Assembly (NCBI GenBank): GCA_947454695.1
Contig: CANGMW010000018.1
Location: forward strand, 1 to 16,049
Direction of reading: 5' to 3'
Origin: Comamonadaceae bacterium
Lineage (GTDB): Bacteria > Pseudomonadota > Gammaproteobacteria > Burkholderiales > Burkholderiaceae_C
Length of the DNA stretch: 16,049 nt
Of this stretch, positions 1 to 6,806 are shown piece after piece (the first letter of the stretch is position 1; every line of letters begins with the position of its first letter). A program made the translations under genes and the position numbers. The notes beneath the pieces were generated by a model. That model saw only the letters and a program-made list of their open reading frames with translations. It searched no databases and was not told the origin of the DNA.

Positions 1-110
1 GCACACGCCGCTTGAGAGGAATGCCAAGATTGGGTAGGCTTGCGTCAACAACGAACGTGCCGCCCAACGAGGCTGACTCTCAAAAATCCGCTCATGACTT
101 GCGCCATTGC

Positions 111-374
111 ATGAATGATTCGTCATCCATGAACCAACAAATCCGAAACCCCCTCCACGGCATGACCCTGGAGGCCATTGTTCGTGCCCTTGAAGCGCAC
201 TATGGGTGGGCGGAACTTGGTCAGCGGATTTCGATCCGCTGCTTTAATGAAGAGCCCAGCGTTAATTCCAGTTTGAAGTTCCTGCGCAAGACACCCTGGG
301 CCAGAGAGAAGGTCGAGGGTCTTTATCTGTTCATGTTGCGGGAGAGACGGCGGATGGAAGGCCGCCTGGACTGA
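111..374 (+). CDS. VF530 family (DUF2132) small DNA-binding protein
   Basis: The C-terminal 75 or so residues carry the hallmark segments of the VF530/DUF2132 family: NPLHG near the start, then HYGW, IRCF, SLKFLRKTPWAR and EKVEGLYL. Family members are about 70-90 residue proteins classed as DNA-binding because of their fold; no catalytic role is known. The reading frame is open back to a TTG at 12 and an ATG at 21, but that N-terminal stretch is unlike the family, so an ATG at 111 (87 residues) or at 129 (81 residues) is the more likely start. Neither has a convincing Shine-Dalgarno sequence. The gene stands alone and converges on the minus-strand operon ending at 485. Family assignment is firm, start uncertain, cellular role unknown. 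Confidence 0.8.
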   Translation: MNDSSSMNQQIRNPLHGMTLEAIVRALEAHYGWAELGQRISIRCFNEEPSVNSSLKFLRKTPWAREKVEGLYLFMLRERRRMEGRLD

Positions 375-384
375 CGATGGTGTT

Positions 385-421
385 AACAGGTTGACTTGCT
401 TGCCTGTGTTGGGTCTTTTTT
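385..421 (+). terminator. Weak candidate terminator after the VF530 gene
   Basis: An imperfect hairpin can form between ACAGG (386-390) and CCTGT (403-407), with a 12-base loop. Six T residues follow at 416-421, after an 8-base gap. The stem is short and the T run is too far from it for a textbook terminator. A second small stem (CCTGG/CCAGG) follows at 423-442. The position, just past the VF530 stop codon in a convergent gap, is the main argument for it. Confidence 0.25.
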
Positions 422-484
422 GCCTGGCACGCACACACCAGGTTGGGGTTCTATGTTGTGCCCGCGAATGGTCATCTTGAGCAT

Positions 485-988
485 TCATACCAAGGGATCA
501 AAGCATTCAAGCAAGGCCTTGGGTACCTTCGGTTCCTGTTTGGCGATGTATTGCCGGATATAAGGGCCAGCCTGCCAAGGATGCGTTTGTCCACTCCAGA
601 TGGCGTTTTGAACAATGCGTGGTGAACCTTCTAGCTCTTGAATCAAAACCACGGCCGGCAATAAAGTTTTGAATCTCACTTGCGCCAATGACCACTCGCC
701 TGTTGTCGAAAGACTGACTATTTGTGCTGTGTCGGAGCTGGGTGGGCTGTTGGTTTTGATGGTCTTCAGTATTTCCAAATACTGTTGGGAGCTGGCATCC
801 GGATTGCTGATGCGCTCACATTGACGCGTTAGCCTGACCCACTTGTCCTGCACCATGCCTAGAGCGTCCACTTCTCTGCCGTCAATCACCAACAGATAGC
901 CACTGTCTTTTTGCGCGACAGAAAAGTGATTGAGAAAAACACCCAAACTCACCAATATCAGCACGTAGATTGAAATTCTTTTGGGCAT
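485..988 (-). CDS. Small exported or membrane-anchored protein of unknown function
   Basis: I do not recognise this 167-residue protein. Residues 1-4 are basic (MPKR) and residues 5-24 are hydrophobic, giving either a signal peptide or an N-terminal anchor; no lipobox cysteine follows. The remainder is soluble-looking, probably periplasmic, with only two cysteines (C57 and C162) that could form a disulfide. A Ser/Pro/Thr-rich stretch at about 80-88 may be a linker. The gene begins 18 bases after the photolyase-like gene on the same strand, so the two are probably co-transcribed, but no functional link can be read from the sequence. No clear Shine-Dalgarno sequence precedes the ATG. It is the last gene of this strand run and faces the VF530 gene. 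Confidence 0.7.
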   Translation of the reverse strand: MPKRISIYVLILVSLGVFLNHFSVAQKDSGYLLVIDGREVDALGMVQDKWVRLTRQCERISNPDASSQQYLEILKTIKTNSPPSSDTAQIVSLSTTGEWSLAQVRFKTLLPAVVLIQELEGSPRIVQNAIWSGQTHPWQAGPYIRQYIAKQEPKVPKALLECFDPLV

Positions 989-1006
989 TGTTAGCTCGGC
1001 GATCGT

Positions 1007-2527
1007 TTAAAAATCAAAACCAAGTTGGGGTGTCGCTTCAGCCTGTTTCATCGCAGATGACGGGCGCTTGCGAATCAGTTTGCGAGAGGCGTGCTTTTCC
1101 ACCACGGCTTGTTTCCCGGCTTTCACGTCTGTGTGTTGGCGTCTTTCATGCAGCCGTTGTTTGGCCGTGCGGGTGGCTGTCGCCAGGTCCAGCAGTGGCT
1201 GAGGCATGTCAGCGGATGCCGCAGCATGGGATAGTTCATGGCCGGGCATTAGCCAGGGTTCAAACAGCCAGGTGTCCGGTACTTGGCGCATGTAGGGCAA
1301 CCAGCGCCTGACAAACACCCCATGCGGGTCGTGATCTTGGGCTTGTTTAATGGGGTTGTACACGCGCGTGGTGTTGATGCCCGTGGTCCCCGATTGCATC
1401 TGCAATTGGCTCCAGTGAATGCCGGGCTCGTAGTCTAAAAACTGAGTTGCCAACCATTCACCTACCGGGCGCCAATGCAACCACAGGGGATAGGCCGCCA
1501 CGGAGACCAACATGGCCCGCATCCGGAAATTGAGCCAGCCTGTTTCGCGCAGCATGGTGACGCAGGCATCGACCATGGGCCATCCTGTGCGGGCCTCTTT
1601 GAGCGCCTCAAGGTACGCGAGGTCGACATCTTGCTCGCGCAGCCCGTCATACCCCGGGTGCATGTTGCGCCACTCAATGGCTGGTTCACTCTCCAATTTT
1701 TGAATGAAGTGGCAATGCCAGTACAAGCGACTGACAAAAGCACTTAAACCGGCGCGGTGACGGCTGGCCTGCGGTGGCAAGCTTTCTAAGTGTGAACGAG
1801 TTCGCTGCACCACTTCGCGCATGCTGATGCACCCATACGCCAGGTAGGCCGACAGGCGGGAGCAGGCATCAGGCGCAGACAGCGGAGAGGAAATGCCACC
1901 CCGGTAGCCCATGCTGCGGGCGTTCAAGAAACTGTGCAGGGTGGCCAAGGCCAGGGTGCGCCCGCCGCGTTGCCGGTAGCGCGGGTTGTGCTGCAAGTGA
2001 GACGGCGCGGCCATCGCCAGGGGGGCGACTGAAGGCGGTTTCCAAAACGTCAACGACACTAAGTGTTGCACGGGTAAGGCCATGTGCTTTTCCCATGCGG
2101 CTTGCCAGACGTTGCGATTTTTAAGCCCTCGCACCACGCCGAACTGAGCAAATTCATGCCACGGGATGTGGTGAGTCTTGCACCAAGCCGCGACGCGGAG
2201 GTCGCGTGCATAGGTGAAGGCGTTGCCGGTTTCTTCGTGCGCATAGAGCCCGGTAAACGGCGCTTCATGCCAAATTTTGCTCAACACCTCGGGCACTTCG
2301 CCGGTATGAATTTCTACGCAGCCACCCAAGATTCTTAAATGATCATCCAAATCCTGCAAGGACTCCCGCACAAATTCAAAGTGTTGAAGCGCTGCATCGG
2401 GTTGCAACCAAAGTTCAGGCTCTATCACGTAGATACAACGCACGGGCCCAAGTCTTGCTGCTTGGACCAGCGGCTCGTGATCTTCCCAACGCAAGTCGCG
2501 TTTGAACCAGACCAGGCTGTAGCGCAT
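1007..2527 (-). CDS. Photolyase/cryptochrome-family flavoprotein with a divergent FAD site
   Basis: This 506-residue protein has the full photolyase layout: N-terminal alpha/beta antenna domain (VWFKRDLR at residues 6-13), linker, then an all-helical FAD domain (YRGGI at 208-212, TGWPMVDA at 314-321, HWRPVGEW at 351-358, RVYNP at 388-392). Canonical enzymes repair UV pyrimidine dimers with blue light. Aligned without gaps to E. coli PhrB as I remember it (offset 7), residues 267-375 show W277 kept as W270 and W359 kept as W352, but E274 becomes R267, N341 becomes F334, N378 becomes H371 and W382 becomes L375. Residues from about 430 on form a basic tail ending QLGFDF. The ATG directly abuts the stop codon of the DUF2237 gene, implying translational coupling. 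The family is certain; whether it repairs DNA or senses light is open. Confidence 0.9.
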   Translation of the reverse strand: MRYSLVWFKRDLRWEDHEPLVQAARLGPVRCIYVIEPELWLQPDAALQHFEFVRESLQDLDDHLRILGGCVEIHTGEVPEVLSKIWHEAPFTGLYAHEETGNAFTYARDLRVAAWCKTHHIPWHEFAQFGVVRGLKNRNVWQAAWEKHMALPVQHLVSLTFWKPPSVAPLAMAAPSHLQHNPRYRQRGGRTLALATLHSFLNARSMGYRGGISSPLSAPDACSRLSAYLAYGCISMREVVQRTRSHLESLPPQASRHRAGLSAFVSRLYWHCHFIQKLESEPAIEWRNMHPGYDGLREQDVDLAYLEALKEARTGWPMVDACVTMLRETGWLNFRMRAMLVSVAAYPLWLHWRPVGEWLATQFLDYEPGIHWSQLQMQSGTTGINTTRVYNPIKQAQDHDPHGVFVRRWLPYMRQVPDTWLFEPWLMPGHELSHAAASADMPQPLLDLATATRTAKQRLHERRQHTDVKAGKQAVVEKHASRKLIRKRPSSAMKQAEATPQLGFDF

Positions 2528-2887
2528 TTAGACAGATTGGAGTTGAGCCAGTGTGACGAAATCAAGCGCCCGGCTTTGTGTGCATTCAAGGACCACGGGC
2601 GGTGCGACGCCCGCCTCATAGGCCTGTCGCCACCGCAGGGCACACAAGCACCACCGGTCTCCTGCGACCAGACCTGCAAATCGGTACTGGGGCCTTGGCG
2701 TCACCAAGTCGTTGCCTTGTTGAACCGAGAAATCTAAAAACGCTTGCGTCACTTTGGCGCAAATGACGTGACTGCCTTGATCTTGCTCATCCGTGTTGCA
2801 GCAGCCGTCGCGGTAGTAACCGGTGAGGGGGTCGTACGAGCAGGGAACCAGGGGCGTTCCAAGGACGTTCAAGGCGTTTTGTTGCAT
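2528..2887 (-). CDS. DUF2237 family protein
   Basis: The 119-residue protein matches DUF2237 along its whole length: NVLG at 7-10, the TGYYRDGCC block at 22-30, VICAKVTQAFL at 41-51, GNDL at 58-61 and GDRWCLCALRW at 76-86. Seven cysteines (16, 29, 30, 43, 80, 82, 102) are notable for a small cytosolic protein and suggest metal binding or redox chemistry, but no biochemical function is established for the family. There is no signal peptide or membrane segment. It is the first gene of the minus-strand run; its stop codon TAA is followed immediately by the ATG of the photolyase-like gene, so both proteins are likely made together. A perfect dyad lies 28-43 bases upstream of the start. No good Shine-Dalgarno sequence is visible. 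Confidence 0.9.
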   Translation of the reverse strand: MQQNALNVLGTPLVPCSYDPLTGYYRDGCCNTDEQDQGSHVICAKVTQAFLDFSVQQGNDLVTPRPQYRFAGLVAGDRWCLCALRWRQAYEAGVAPPVVLECTQSRALDFVTLAQLQSV

Positions 2888-2915
2888 GAGATTTTTTTGA
2901 GGTCGGGTCTGACTG

Positions 2916-2930
2916 ACAAAGCGGCTTTGT
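2916..2930. promoter_or_regulatory. Perfect dyad upstream of the DUF2237-photolyase operon
   Basis: ACAAAGC-G-GCTTTGT is a perfect inverted repeat (7-base arms, one central base) placed 28-43 bases before the DUF2237 start codon. It could be an operator for a dimeric repressor or activator. It is less likely to act as an RNA hairpin, because a one-base loop would force the stem to open. I could not assign a clear sigma-70 promoter or a known regulator family to it. Confidence 0.4.
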
Positions 2931-3097
2931 AGATCCGGCGATAAGTACAGAGAATTTTAGGCAGAGCTTCCCAGGCTGATCTGTCCTGCTGCGAATGCCC
3001 TTGCAACTTCAATGGCTAGGCTTAGCGCAAAACCCCAGGCCAGCATCGGTCCTGGACCTCAGGTAAAAAGCAAAGCATCAATGAGGAATTTCGAGAC
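2931..3097. other. Divergent intergenic region, no gene recognised
   Basis: This is the remainder of the 210-base gap between the divergent DUF2237 and DUF2244 genes. It presumably holds promoters for both directions. Apart from the dyad just to its left and the GAGGA Shine-Dalgarno-like sequence at 3084-3088, I see no small gene with family resemblance, no RNA gene and no repeat. The short open frame starting near 3012 has no recognisable protein features. Confidence 0.5.
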
Positions 3098-3589
3098 ATG
3101 GAAAACGGCAATAGCTCGGCCAATATCTTTGGCACTTATGACGACGCGTGTTGGCGTTGGCATCTCAAAAGAAACATCTCGATTTCCCCGGTAAAGTTGG
3201 CGCTGATTTTTGCGGGCATCGGCTTCATCAGCTTGCTGATTGGTTTGGTTTTCTTCTGGTTGGGTGCCTCGCTGATTCTTCCCTTTTCAATAGTCGAAAT
3301 TGCAGCGCTGTTGATAGCCTATGTGTACAACGCGATCCACGCCAACGATTATGAAAAACTGATTCTGTCGAGGGAACTTGTCCAGATTGAACGCAAGATT
3401 GGTCTAAAACTGCATCAAGCGCAGCTGGTGCGATCGATGACCCGCGTGGATAAAACGAAGCTCACGAATGAGCTCATAGAAATTCGGCAAGGCAAACAAT
3501 TGACTTATTTTGGTCAATTTGTCCACGTCAATTTGAGGCTCTCCTTGGCCGAACAAATTTCGGCACGCCTGCTGCCGCAATTCAATTAA
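3098..3589 (+). CDS. DUF2244 integral membrane protein
   Basis: The 163-residue protein fits DUF2244: an N-terminal region with WRWHLKRNISISP (19-31), then two hydrophobic helices at about 32-54 and 57-78 joined by the short WLGASLILPF turn (54-63), and a soluble C-terminal half. The family usually has a basic, beta-rich cytosolic tail, and the later residues here (LTYFGQFVHVNLR, 135-147) are consistent. No biochemical function is established. The ATG at 3098 is preceded by GAGGA with 9 bases of spacing. The gene is monocistronic as far as the window shows and converges on the potassium channel gene; the 43-base gap between them has no convincing terminator. Compared with its family the protein is ordinary in length. 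Confidence 0.8.
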   Translation: MENGNSSANIFGTYDDACWRWHLKRNISISPVKLALIFAGIGFISLLIGLVFFWLGASLILPFSIVEIAALLIAYVYNAIHANDYEKLILSRELVQIERKIGLKLHQAQLVRSMTRVDKTKLTNELIEIRQGKQLTYFGQFVHVNLRLSLAEQISARLLPQFN

Positions 3590-3632
3590 CGACGCACAGG
3601 GCAACTCAATCACTTCAGGCCGTTTTTAAACT

Positions 3633-4502
3633 TCACACCGTCATGGGAATCACGTCGTGAAAGCGCGCGAGGTCCACGATCCGTTTGCCGTTCCCGCCGT
3701 CCGAGATGATGTCCACAAAGCGGCGATCGAATAAAACGTTGTCCAAGGTGTAGGTGTGCAGCGCATAGACGGGCGCCGCGAAGTTCTCGTCGTGGCCATG
3801 GATGGACGCGCTGACCCGGGCCAGCTGGGTGGCAAAGCTTTGGGCATCGCAGCCGTGAAGCGGGCTTGATGCGTCGATGCGATGGATCAGCGTCCAGGTG
3901 AGTTCAAACAACTGGTTGCGTTGTCGCTCCAGTGGCAGGTCATAAATCCGGAAGTACAGCTCGCCCTCGCTGGTGCGCTCTTGTCGCACCAGGCCCAGAT
4001 TGGCCGAGGGTTCCACAATCCGGTTCAGTCGCTGGTTGGCCACACGCAGCATGAGCACGCGTTGGCCGTTGAATTGACGGATCACCGCTTTGTCGCTGAA
4101 CAACACGCGTGCCGTGGGTTTGGCAAATCGCGCAAACACCAAGCCGGTGACCACAGCCAAGCTGGCAAGTCCGACCACGATTTCCACCGCAGCAATGAGG
4201 TGGCCTGCAAAGTTTGCGGGCGACATTTCGCCATAGCCCACGGTGGCTATGGTTTCGATGCTGAAAAACATCGCGTCCGCAAACGAGCCGGGTTGTGCGT
4301 TGGCAATGCTGCCCGGCATGAGCCAGTAGGCGCTTGCAAACAGCAGGTTCACGCCAAGAAAGAACGTGAGCAGGGTCGCAAAAAAGCGCGGCCAGCTCAT
4401 GGTGAGCACCAGGTGATACGGGTCACCTAATCGCCGCCAATGGCCGCCTGCATTGCGGATTTCGACGTCGCCCCGGAAGATGGTGTTGGTTTTTTTGGGC
4501 AT
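3633..4502 (-). CDS. KirBac-type inward-rectifier potassium channel
   Basis: This 289-residue protein is a bacterial homologue of inward-rectifier K+ channels. In order: a slide helix (GDPYHLVLTMSW, about 26-37), transmembrane helix 1 (38-61), pore helix and selectivity filter TVGYGEM (87-93), transmembrane helix 2 (101-126), the membrane-exit segment FARFAKPTARVLFS (123-136), and a C-terminal immunoglobulin-like cytosolic domain (about 137-289). The GYG filter predicts K+ selectivity, and four subunits are needed for a pore. Bacterial members are gated by lipids and cytosolic ligands, but which ligand acts here is unknown. The start is well supported: AAGGGGAG lies 6 bases before the ATG. 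The gene is 80 bases downstream of arfB on the same strand, so it may have its own promoter in that gap. Confidence 0.95.
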   Translation of the reverse strand: MPKKTNTIFRGDVEIRNAGGHWRRLGDPYHLVLTMSWPRFFATLLTFFLGVNLLFASAYWLMPGSIANAQPGSFADAMFFSIETIATVGYGEMSPANFAGHLIAAVEIVVGLASLAVVTGLVFARFAKPTARVLFSDKAVIRQFNGQRVLMLRVANQRLNRIVEPSANLGLVRQERTSEGELYFRIYDLPLERQRNQLFELTWTLIHRIDASSPLHGCDAQSFATQLARVSASIHGHDENFAAPVYALHTYTLDNVLFDRRFVDIISDGGNGKRIVDLARFHDVIPMTV

Positions 4503-4582
4503 GTTGCGCTCCCCTTCAATGTCAGTCGCTATTGTCGCAAATAGTCCGTGAGCCGCACGCTGTCCTCTCGCGCTTGTACCGT

Positions 4583-4981
4583 TTAATCGTCCACCTTGCG
4601 GCGCAAAGTTTTCACTTGTGACCGTATCGACTTGCCTTCAAGCCGGCGCTGCTTGGAGCCATAGGTCGGCTTGGTGGGCCGTCGGATCTCGGGCACTTCG
4701 GCGGCTTGCGCCACGATGTCCTGCAGCCGTGCGAAGGCCAGCGTCTTGTTTTGGTCTTGCGTGCGCGCTGCCTGCGCTTTCAAAACCAGGATGCCCTCTT
4801 TGCTCACACGACGACCTGGTAAAGTCAACAGGCGTTCTTTCACCGCCGCTGGCAAAGACGACGCCCGGATGTCAAAGCGCAAATGAATCGCGGTGGAGAC
4901 CTTGTTGACGTTCTGTCCCCCGGGCCCTTGGGCGCGGATGGCCGTGAATTCAACCTCGTGTTCGTTTACCCGTGCAGTCAT
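4583..4981 (-). CDS. arfB: Alternative ribosome-rescue factor B (peptidyl-tRNA hydrolase)
   Basis: The 132-residue protein has the release-factor-like hydrolase domain with the catalytic GGQ at residues 21-23 inside AQGPGGQNVNKVST, followed by RRVSKEGILVLKAQ and a basic C-terminal tail (about 105-132, rich in Lys and Arg). In characterised ArfB/YaeJ the tail threads into the empty mRNA channel of stalled ribosomes while GGQ hydrolyses the peptidyl-tRNA ester. Length, motif and tail all match, and the protein lacks the codon-recognition domains of RF1/RF2. The gene begins 22 bases after the GntR regulator gene on the same strand, so the two may share a transcript, probably by chance rather than function. 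No strong Shine-Dalgarno sequence precedes the ATG. Confidence 0.95.
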   Translation of the reverse strand: MTARVNEHEVEFTAIRAQGPGGQNVNKVSTAIHLRFDIRASSLPAAVKERLLTLPGRRVSKEGILVLKAQAARTQDQNKTLAFARLQDIVAQAAEVPEIRRPTKPTYGSKQRRLEGKSIRSQVKTLRRKVDD

Positions 4982-5003
4982 GGCTGAGCAGGGCTGGGAT
5001 CGC

Positions 5004-5696
5004 TCAAGCCTTTGCTACCACTTGGCGGTCCAGCGCTTGCAGTGCGGCCACCACGCGGGACTCGGTGCCGCGGATGTGGTCCATGAAACGGGCTGCCGCT
5101 TCCGTGGCGTTGCGGGACAACACGACTTTCATGAGGTCGTCGTGTTCGTTGTGTTTACGGCTTTCAATGCTGCGCATGCTGGCGGAAAAACGGCGGTAGC
5201 GCTCGGCGCGGTCAAACAGTTCGCTCACGAGTTCCAGCAGCAGCGGTGAGCGGCAGGCGGCATAAAACGCCATGTGGAATGCGCGGTGGCGCTCGGACCA
5301 GGACTCGTCCAGCGCCACGTGTTGCCCCACCAGCCGCTGCTCGACCAGTGCCAGCGAATGCCCGCAAGCCACGATGCCGGCTTCCCAGGCGTCATCGCCG
5401 TGGGCAATGGCATCCAGCAGTGCTTCGGATTCGATCAGGCCGCGCACCCGGGTGAGGTCTTTGACGTCCTCGATGGTGAGCGGCGCCACACGAAAGCCCC
5501 GGTTGTCCACCGCGCGCACAAAGCCTTGCTCTGATAAGCGCGACAGCGCTTCACGCACCGGGCTGCTGCTGACCTCGAGTTTGCGGCTGATGTCATCCAC
5601 CCGCAGGCGCTCGCCCGGTCCGTACTCGCAGCGCACGATGGCGGCGCGCAATTCGCGGTAGGTGCGCTCGGCCAGGGGCAGGTCGTTGGATTGCAT
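5004..5696 (-). CDS. GntR family transcriptional regulator, FadR/FCD type
   Basis: Residues about 8-71 (from the ATG) form a GntR winged helix-turn-helix (LRVDDISRKLEVSSSPVREA, LSEQGFV, GFRVAPLT). The C-terminal part is an all-helical FCD ligand domain with the typical RHRAFHMAFYAAC and EHDDLMKVVL/HIRGTE segments whose histidines usually hold a metal ion that contacts a carboxylate effector. Such proteins are mostly repressors released by a pathway acid. The frame opens with a TTG at 5708, but the ATG at 5696 gives a more normal start; neither has a clear Shine-Dalgarno sequence. The gene is divergent from the catabolic operon starting at 5878 and is its obvious candidate regulator, probably also autoregulating. 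Effector identity is unknown. Confidence 0.92.
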   Translation of the reverse strand: MQSNDLPLAERTYRELRAAIVRCEYGPGERLRVDDISRKLEVSSSPVREALSRLSEQGFVRAVDNRGFRVAPLTIEDVKDLTRVRGLIESEALLDAIAHGDDAWEAGIVACGHSLALVEQRLVGQHVALDESWSERHRAFHMAFYAACRSPLLLELVSELFDRAERYRRFSASMRSIESRKHNEHDDLMKVVLSRNATEAAARFMDHIRGTESRVVAALQALDRQVVAKA

Positions 5697-5761
5697 GGTG
5701 TGCGGCAAGGGGTTCAGGCTGGGGTGAGCGCTATTTTACGGTCGACCCGCCTGGGCGCTTA

Positions 5762-5812
5762 ATTTAATGCATAGGGGTAAATGCTATGTCTGAAATATAG
5801 TTTTATGCACAA
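5762..5812. promoter_or_regulatory. Candidate operator/promoter region between GntR gene and catabolic operon
   Basis: This AT-rich island inside an otherwise GC-rich 181-base divergent gap holds three ATGC-centred elements: TTAATGCATA (around 5764-5773), TAAATGCTAT (5778-5787) and TTTATGCACA (5802-5811). The first two also form an inverted repeat, CATAG-N9-CTATG (5770-5788). Arrays of short dyads between an FCD regulator gene and its target operon are typical operators. No confident -35/-10 pair could be assigned, although TATAGT at 5796-5801 resembles a -10 box for the rightward operon. Confidence 0.4.
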
Positions 5813-5877
5813 AATAAAGTCCTCCCTGCGGTACGCATTGGCCTGCCGTGATCTTCAAAGCGAACTGAGAACTGAAC

Positions 5878-6738
5878 ATGAAACTTATCTCCTACCTCCA
5901 TCAAGGGCGTGAAACCTGGGGTGCTGTGGTCAATGGCCAAGTGCTGGACCTGGCCAGTGTGACGGGTCTGGCGACCCTGGCGGACTTTGTTGGCAGCGAT
6001 CAGTTCCCGGCCCGTGACCAGCTGGTCAAAAAAGCGGCGGCCGTGGCGGCCTATGACCAGGTGGAGTTGCTGTGCCCGATCACCCGCCCGGAAAAAATGG
6101 TTTGTGCCGTGCGCAATTACATGGACCACCACCAGGAAGCACTGGCTGCCGGTTTGCAGCGCGAGTTGTCGGCTGAGCCGCCGATCTTTCTGCGCGTGTG
6201 GCGCGCCAACACGCCGCACAACGGCCCCATCGTGCGTCCTCGCGTGTCCGAGACCCTGGACTGGGAAGGCGAACTGGCCGTCATCATCGGCAAGGGCGGG
6301 CGTGACATTCCTGAGAGCGAGGCCTTTGACCATGTGGCGGGTTACTCCATCTTCAACGATGGCAGCGTGCGCGAATGGCAGTTCCATGCCAAACAAATTG
6401 CCTCGGGCAAGAACTTCGAATCGACCGGTGGCTTCGGCCCCTGGCTGGTGACCGCCGACGAGATCGCGCCCAACCGTGAGCTCAAGCTGGAAGTGCGCCT
6501 CAATGGTGAAGTGGTTCAGTCCAGCCACACCGGCCACATGATTTTCGGCATTGCCAAGATGATCAACTACGCCTCCACCATCTTCACACTCGCCCCCGGC
6601 GATGTGATCGCCACCGGCACACCCTCCGGCGTGGGTTTTGCGCGCAAGCCGCCGCGCTACATGAAAGCCGGTGATGTGTGCGAAGTCGAAATTGAAGGCG
6701 TGGGCCTCTTGCGCAACCCGGTGGTTGACCAAAAGTAA
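5878..6738 (+). CDS. Fumarylacetoacetate hydrolase family protein (acylpyruvate-type hydrolase)
   Basis: The 286-residue protein has the C-terminal FAH catalytic domain: metal-binding acidic residues E130, E132 (DWEGELAVIIGKG, 128-140) and D161 (YSIFNDGSVRE), the GPWL segment at 187-190, and the GTPSGVG loop at 247-253. Family members use Mg2+ or Mn2+ to hydrolyse or decarboxylate 2,4-diketo acids such as fumarylpyruvate and acylpyruvates, releasing pyruvate in aromatic catabolism. It is the first gene of the rightward operon and divergent from the GntR/FCD gene. With a monooxygenase and a dioxygenase-like VOC protein downstream, its likely job is hydrolysis of the ring-cleavage product. Hydratase, isomerase or decarboxylase activity also occurs in this superfamily, so the precise reaction is not fixed. 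Start ATG is at 5878, with only a weak GAGA element upstream. Confidence 0.9.
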   Translation: MKLISYLHQGRETWGAVVNGQVLDLASVTGLATLADFVGSDQFPARDQLVKKAAAVAAYDQVELLCPITRPEKMVCAVRNYMDHHQEALAAGLQRELSAEPPIFLRVWRANTPHNGPIVRPRVSETLDWEGELAVIIGKGGRDIPESEAFDHVAGYSIFNDGSVREWQFHAKQIASGKNFESTGGFGPWLVTADEIAPNRELKLEVRLNGEVVQSSHTGHMIFGIAKMINYASTIFTLAPGDVIATGTPSGVGFARKPPRYMKAGDVCEVEIEGVGLLRNPVVDQK

Positions 6739-6747
6739 AGCACCCGT

Positions 6748-6779
6748 CGCGGGCAGGCCTGTCACAGCGCCGGCCCGCG
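6748..6779 (+). repeat. Inverted repeat in the FAH-Bug intergenic gap
   Basis: CGCGGGC (6748-6754) and GCCCGCG (6773-6779) are perfect 7-base arms with an 18-base loop, within the 68-base gap after the FAH stop codon. No T run follows, so it is not a classical terminator. It may stabilise the upstream mRNA or partly attenuate transcription between enzyme and binding-protein genes. Confidence 0.35.
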
Positions 6780-6806
6780 CCTTCACCTTGGGATTGGGAA
6801 CACTGT

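Noticed and set aside
3012..3194. Small plus-strand open frame (60 codons) before the DUF2244 gene
   Set aside because: It overlaps the DUF2244 start in another frame, has no Shine-Dalgarno sequence and its composition looks random.
5803..6786. Long minus-strand open frame (327 codons) opposite the FAH gene
   Set aside because: It is the antisense shadow of a recognisable FAH-family gene; its His/Gly/Ala-rich translation has no family features.
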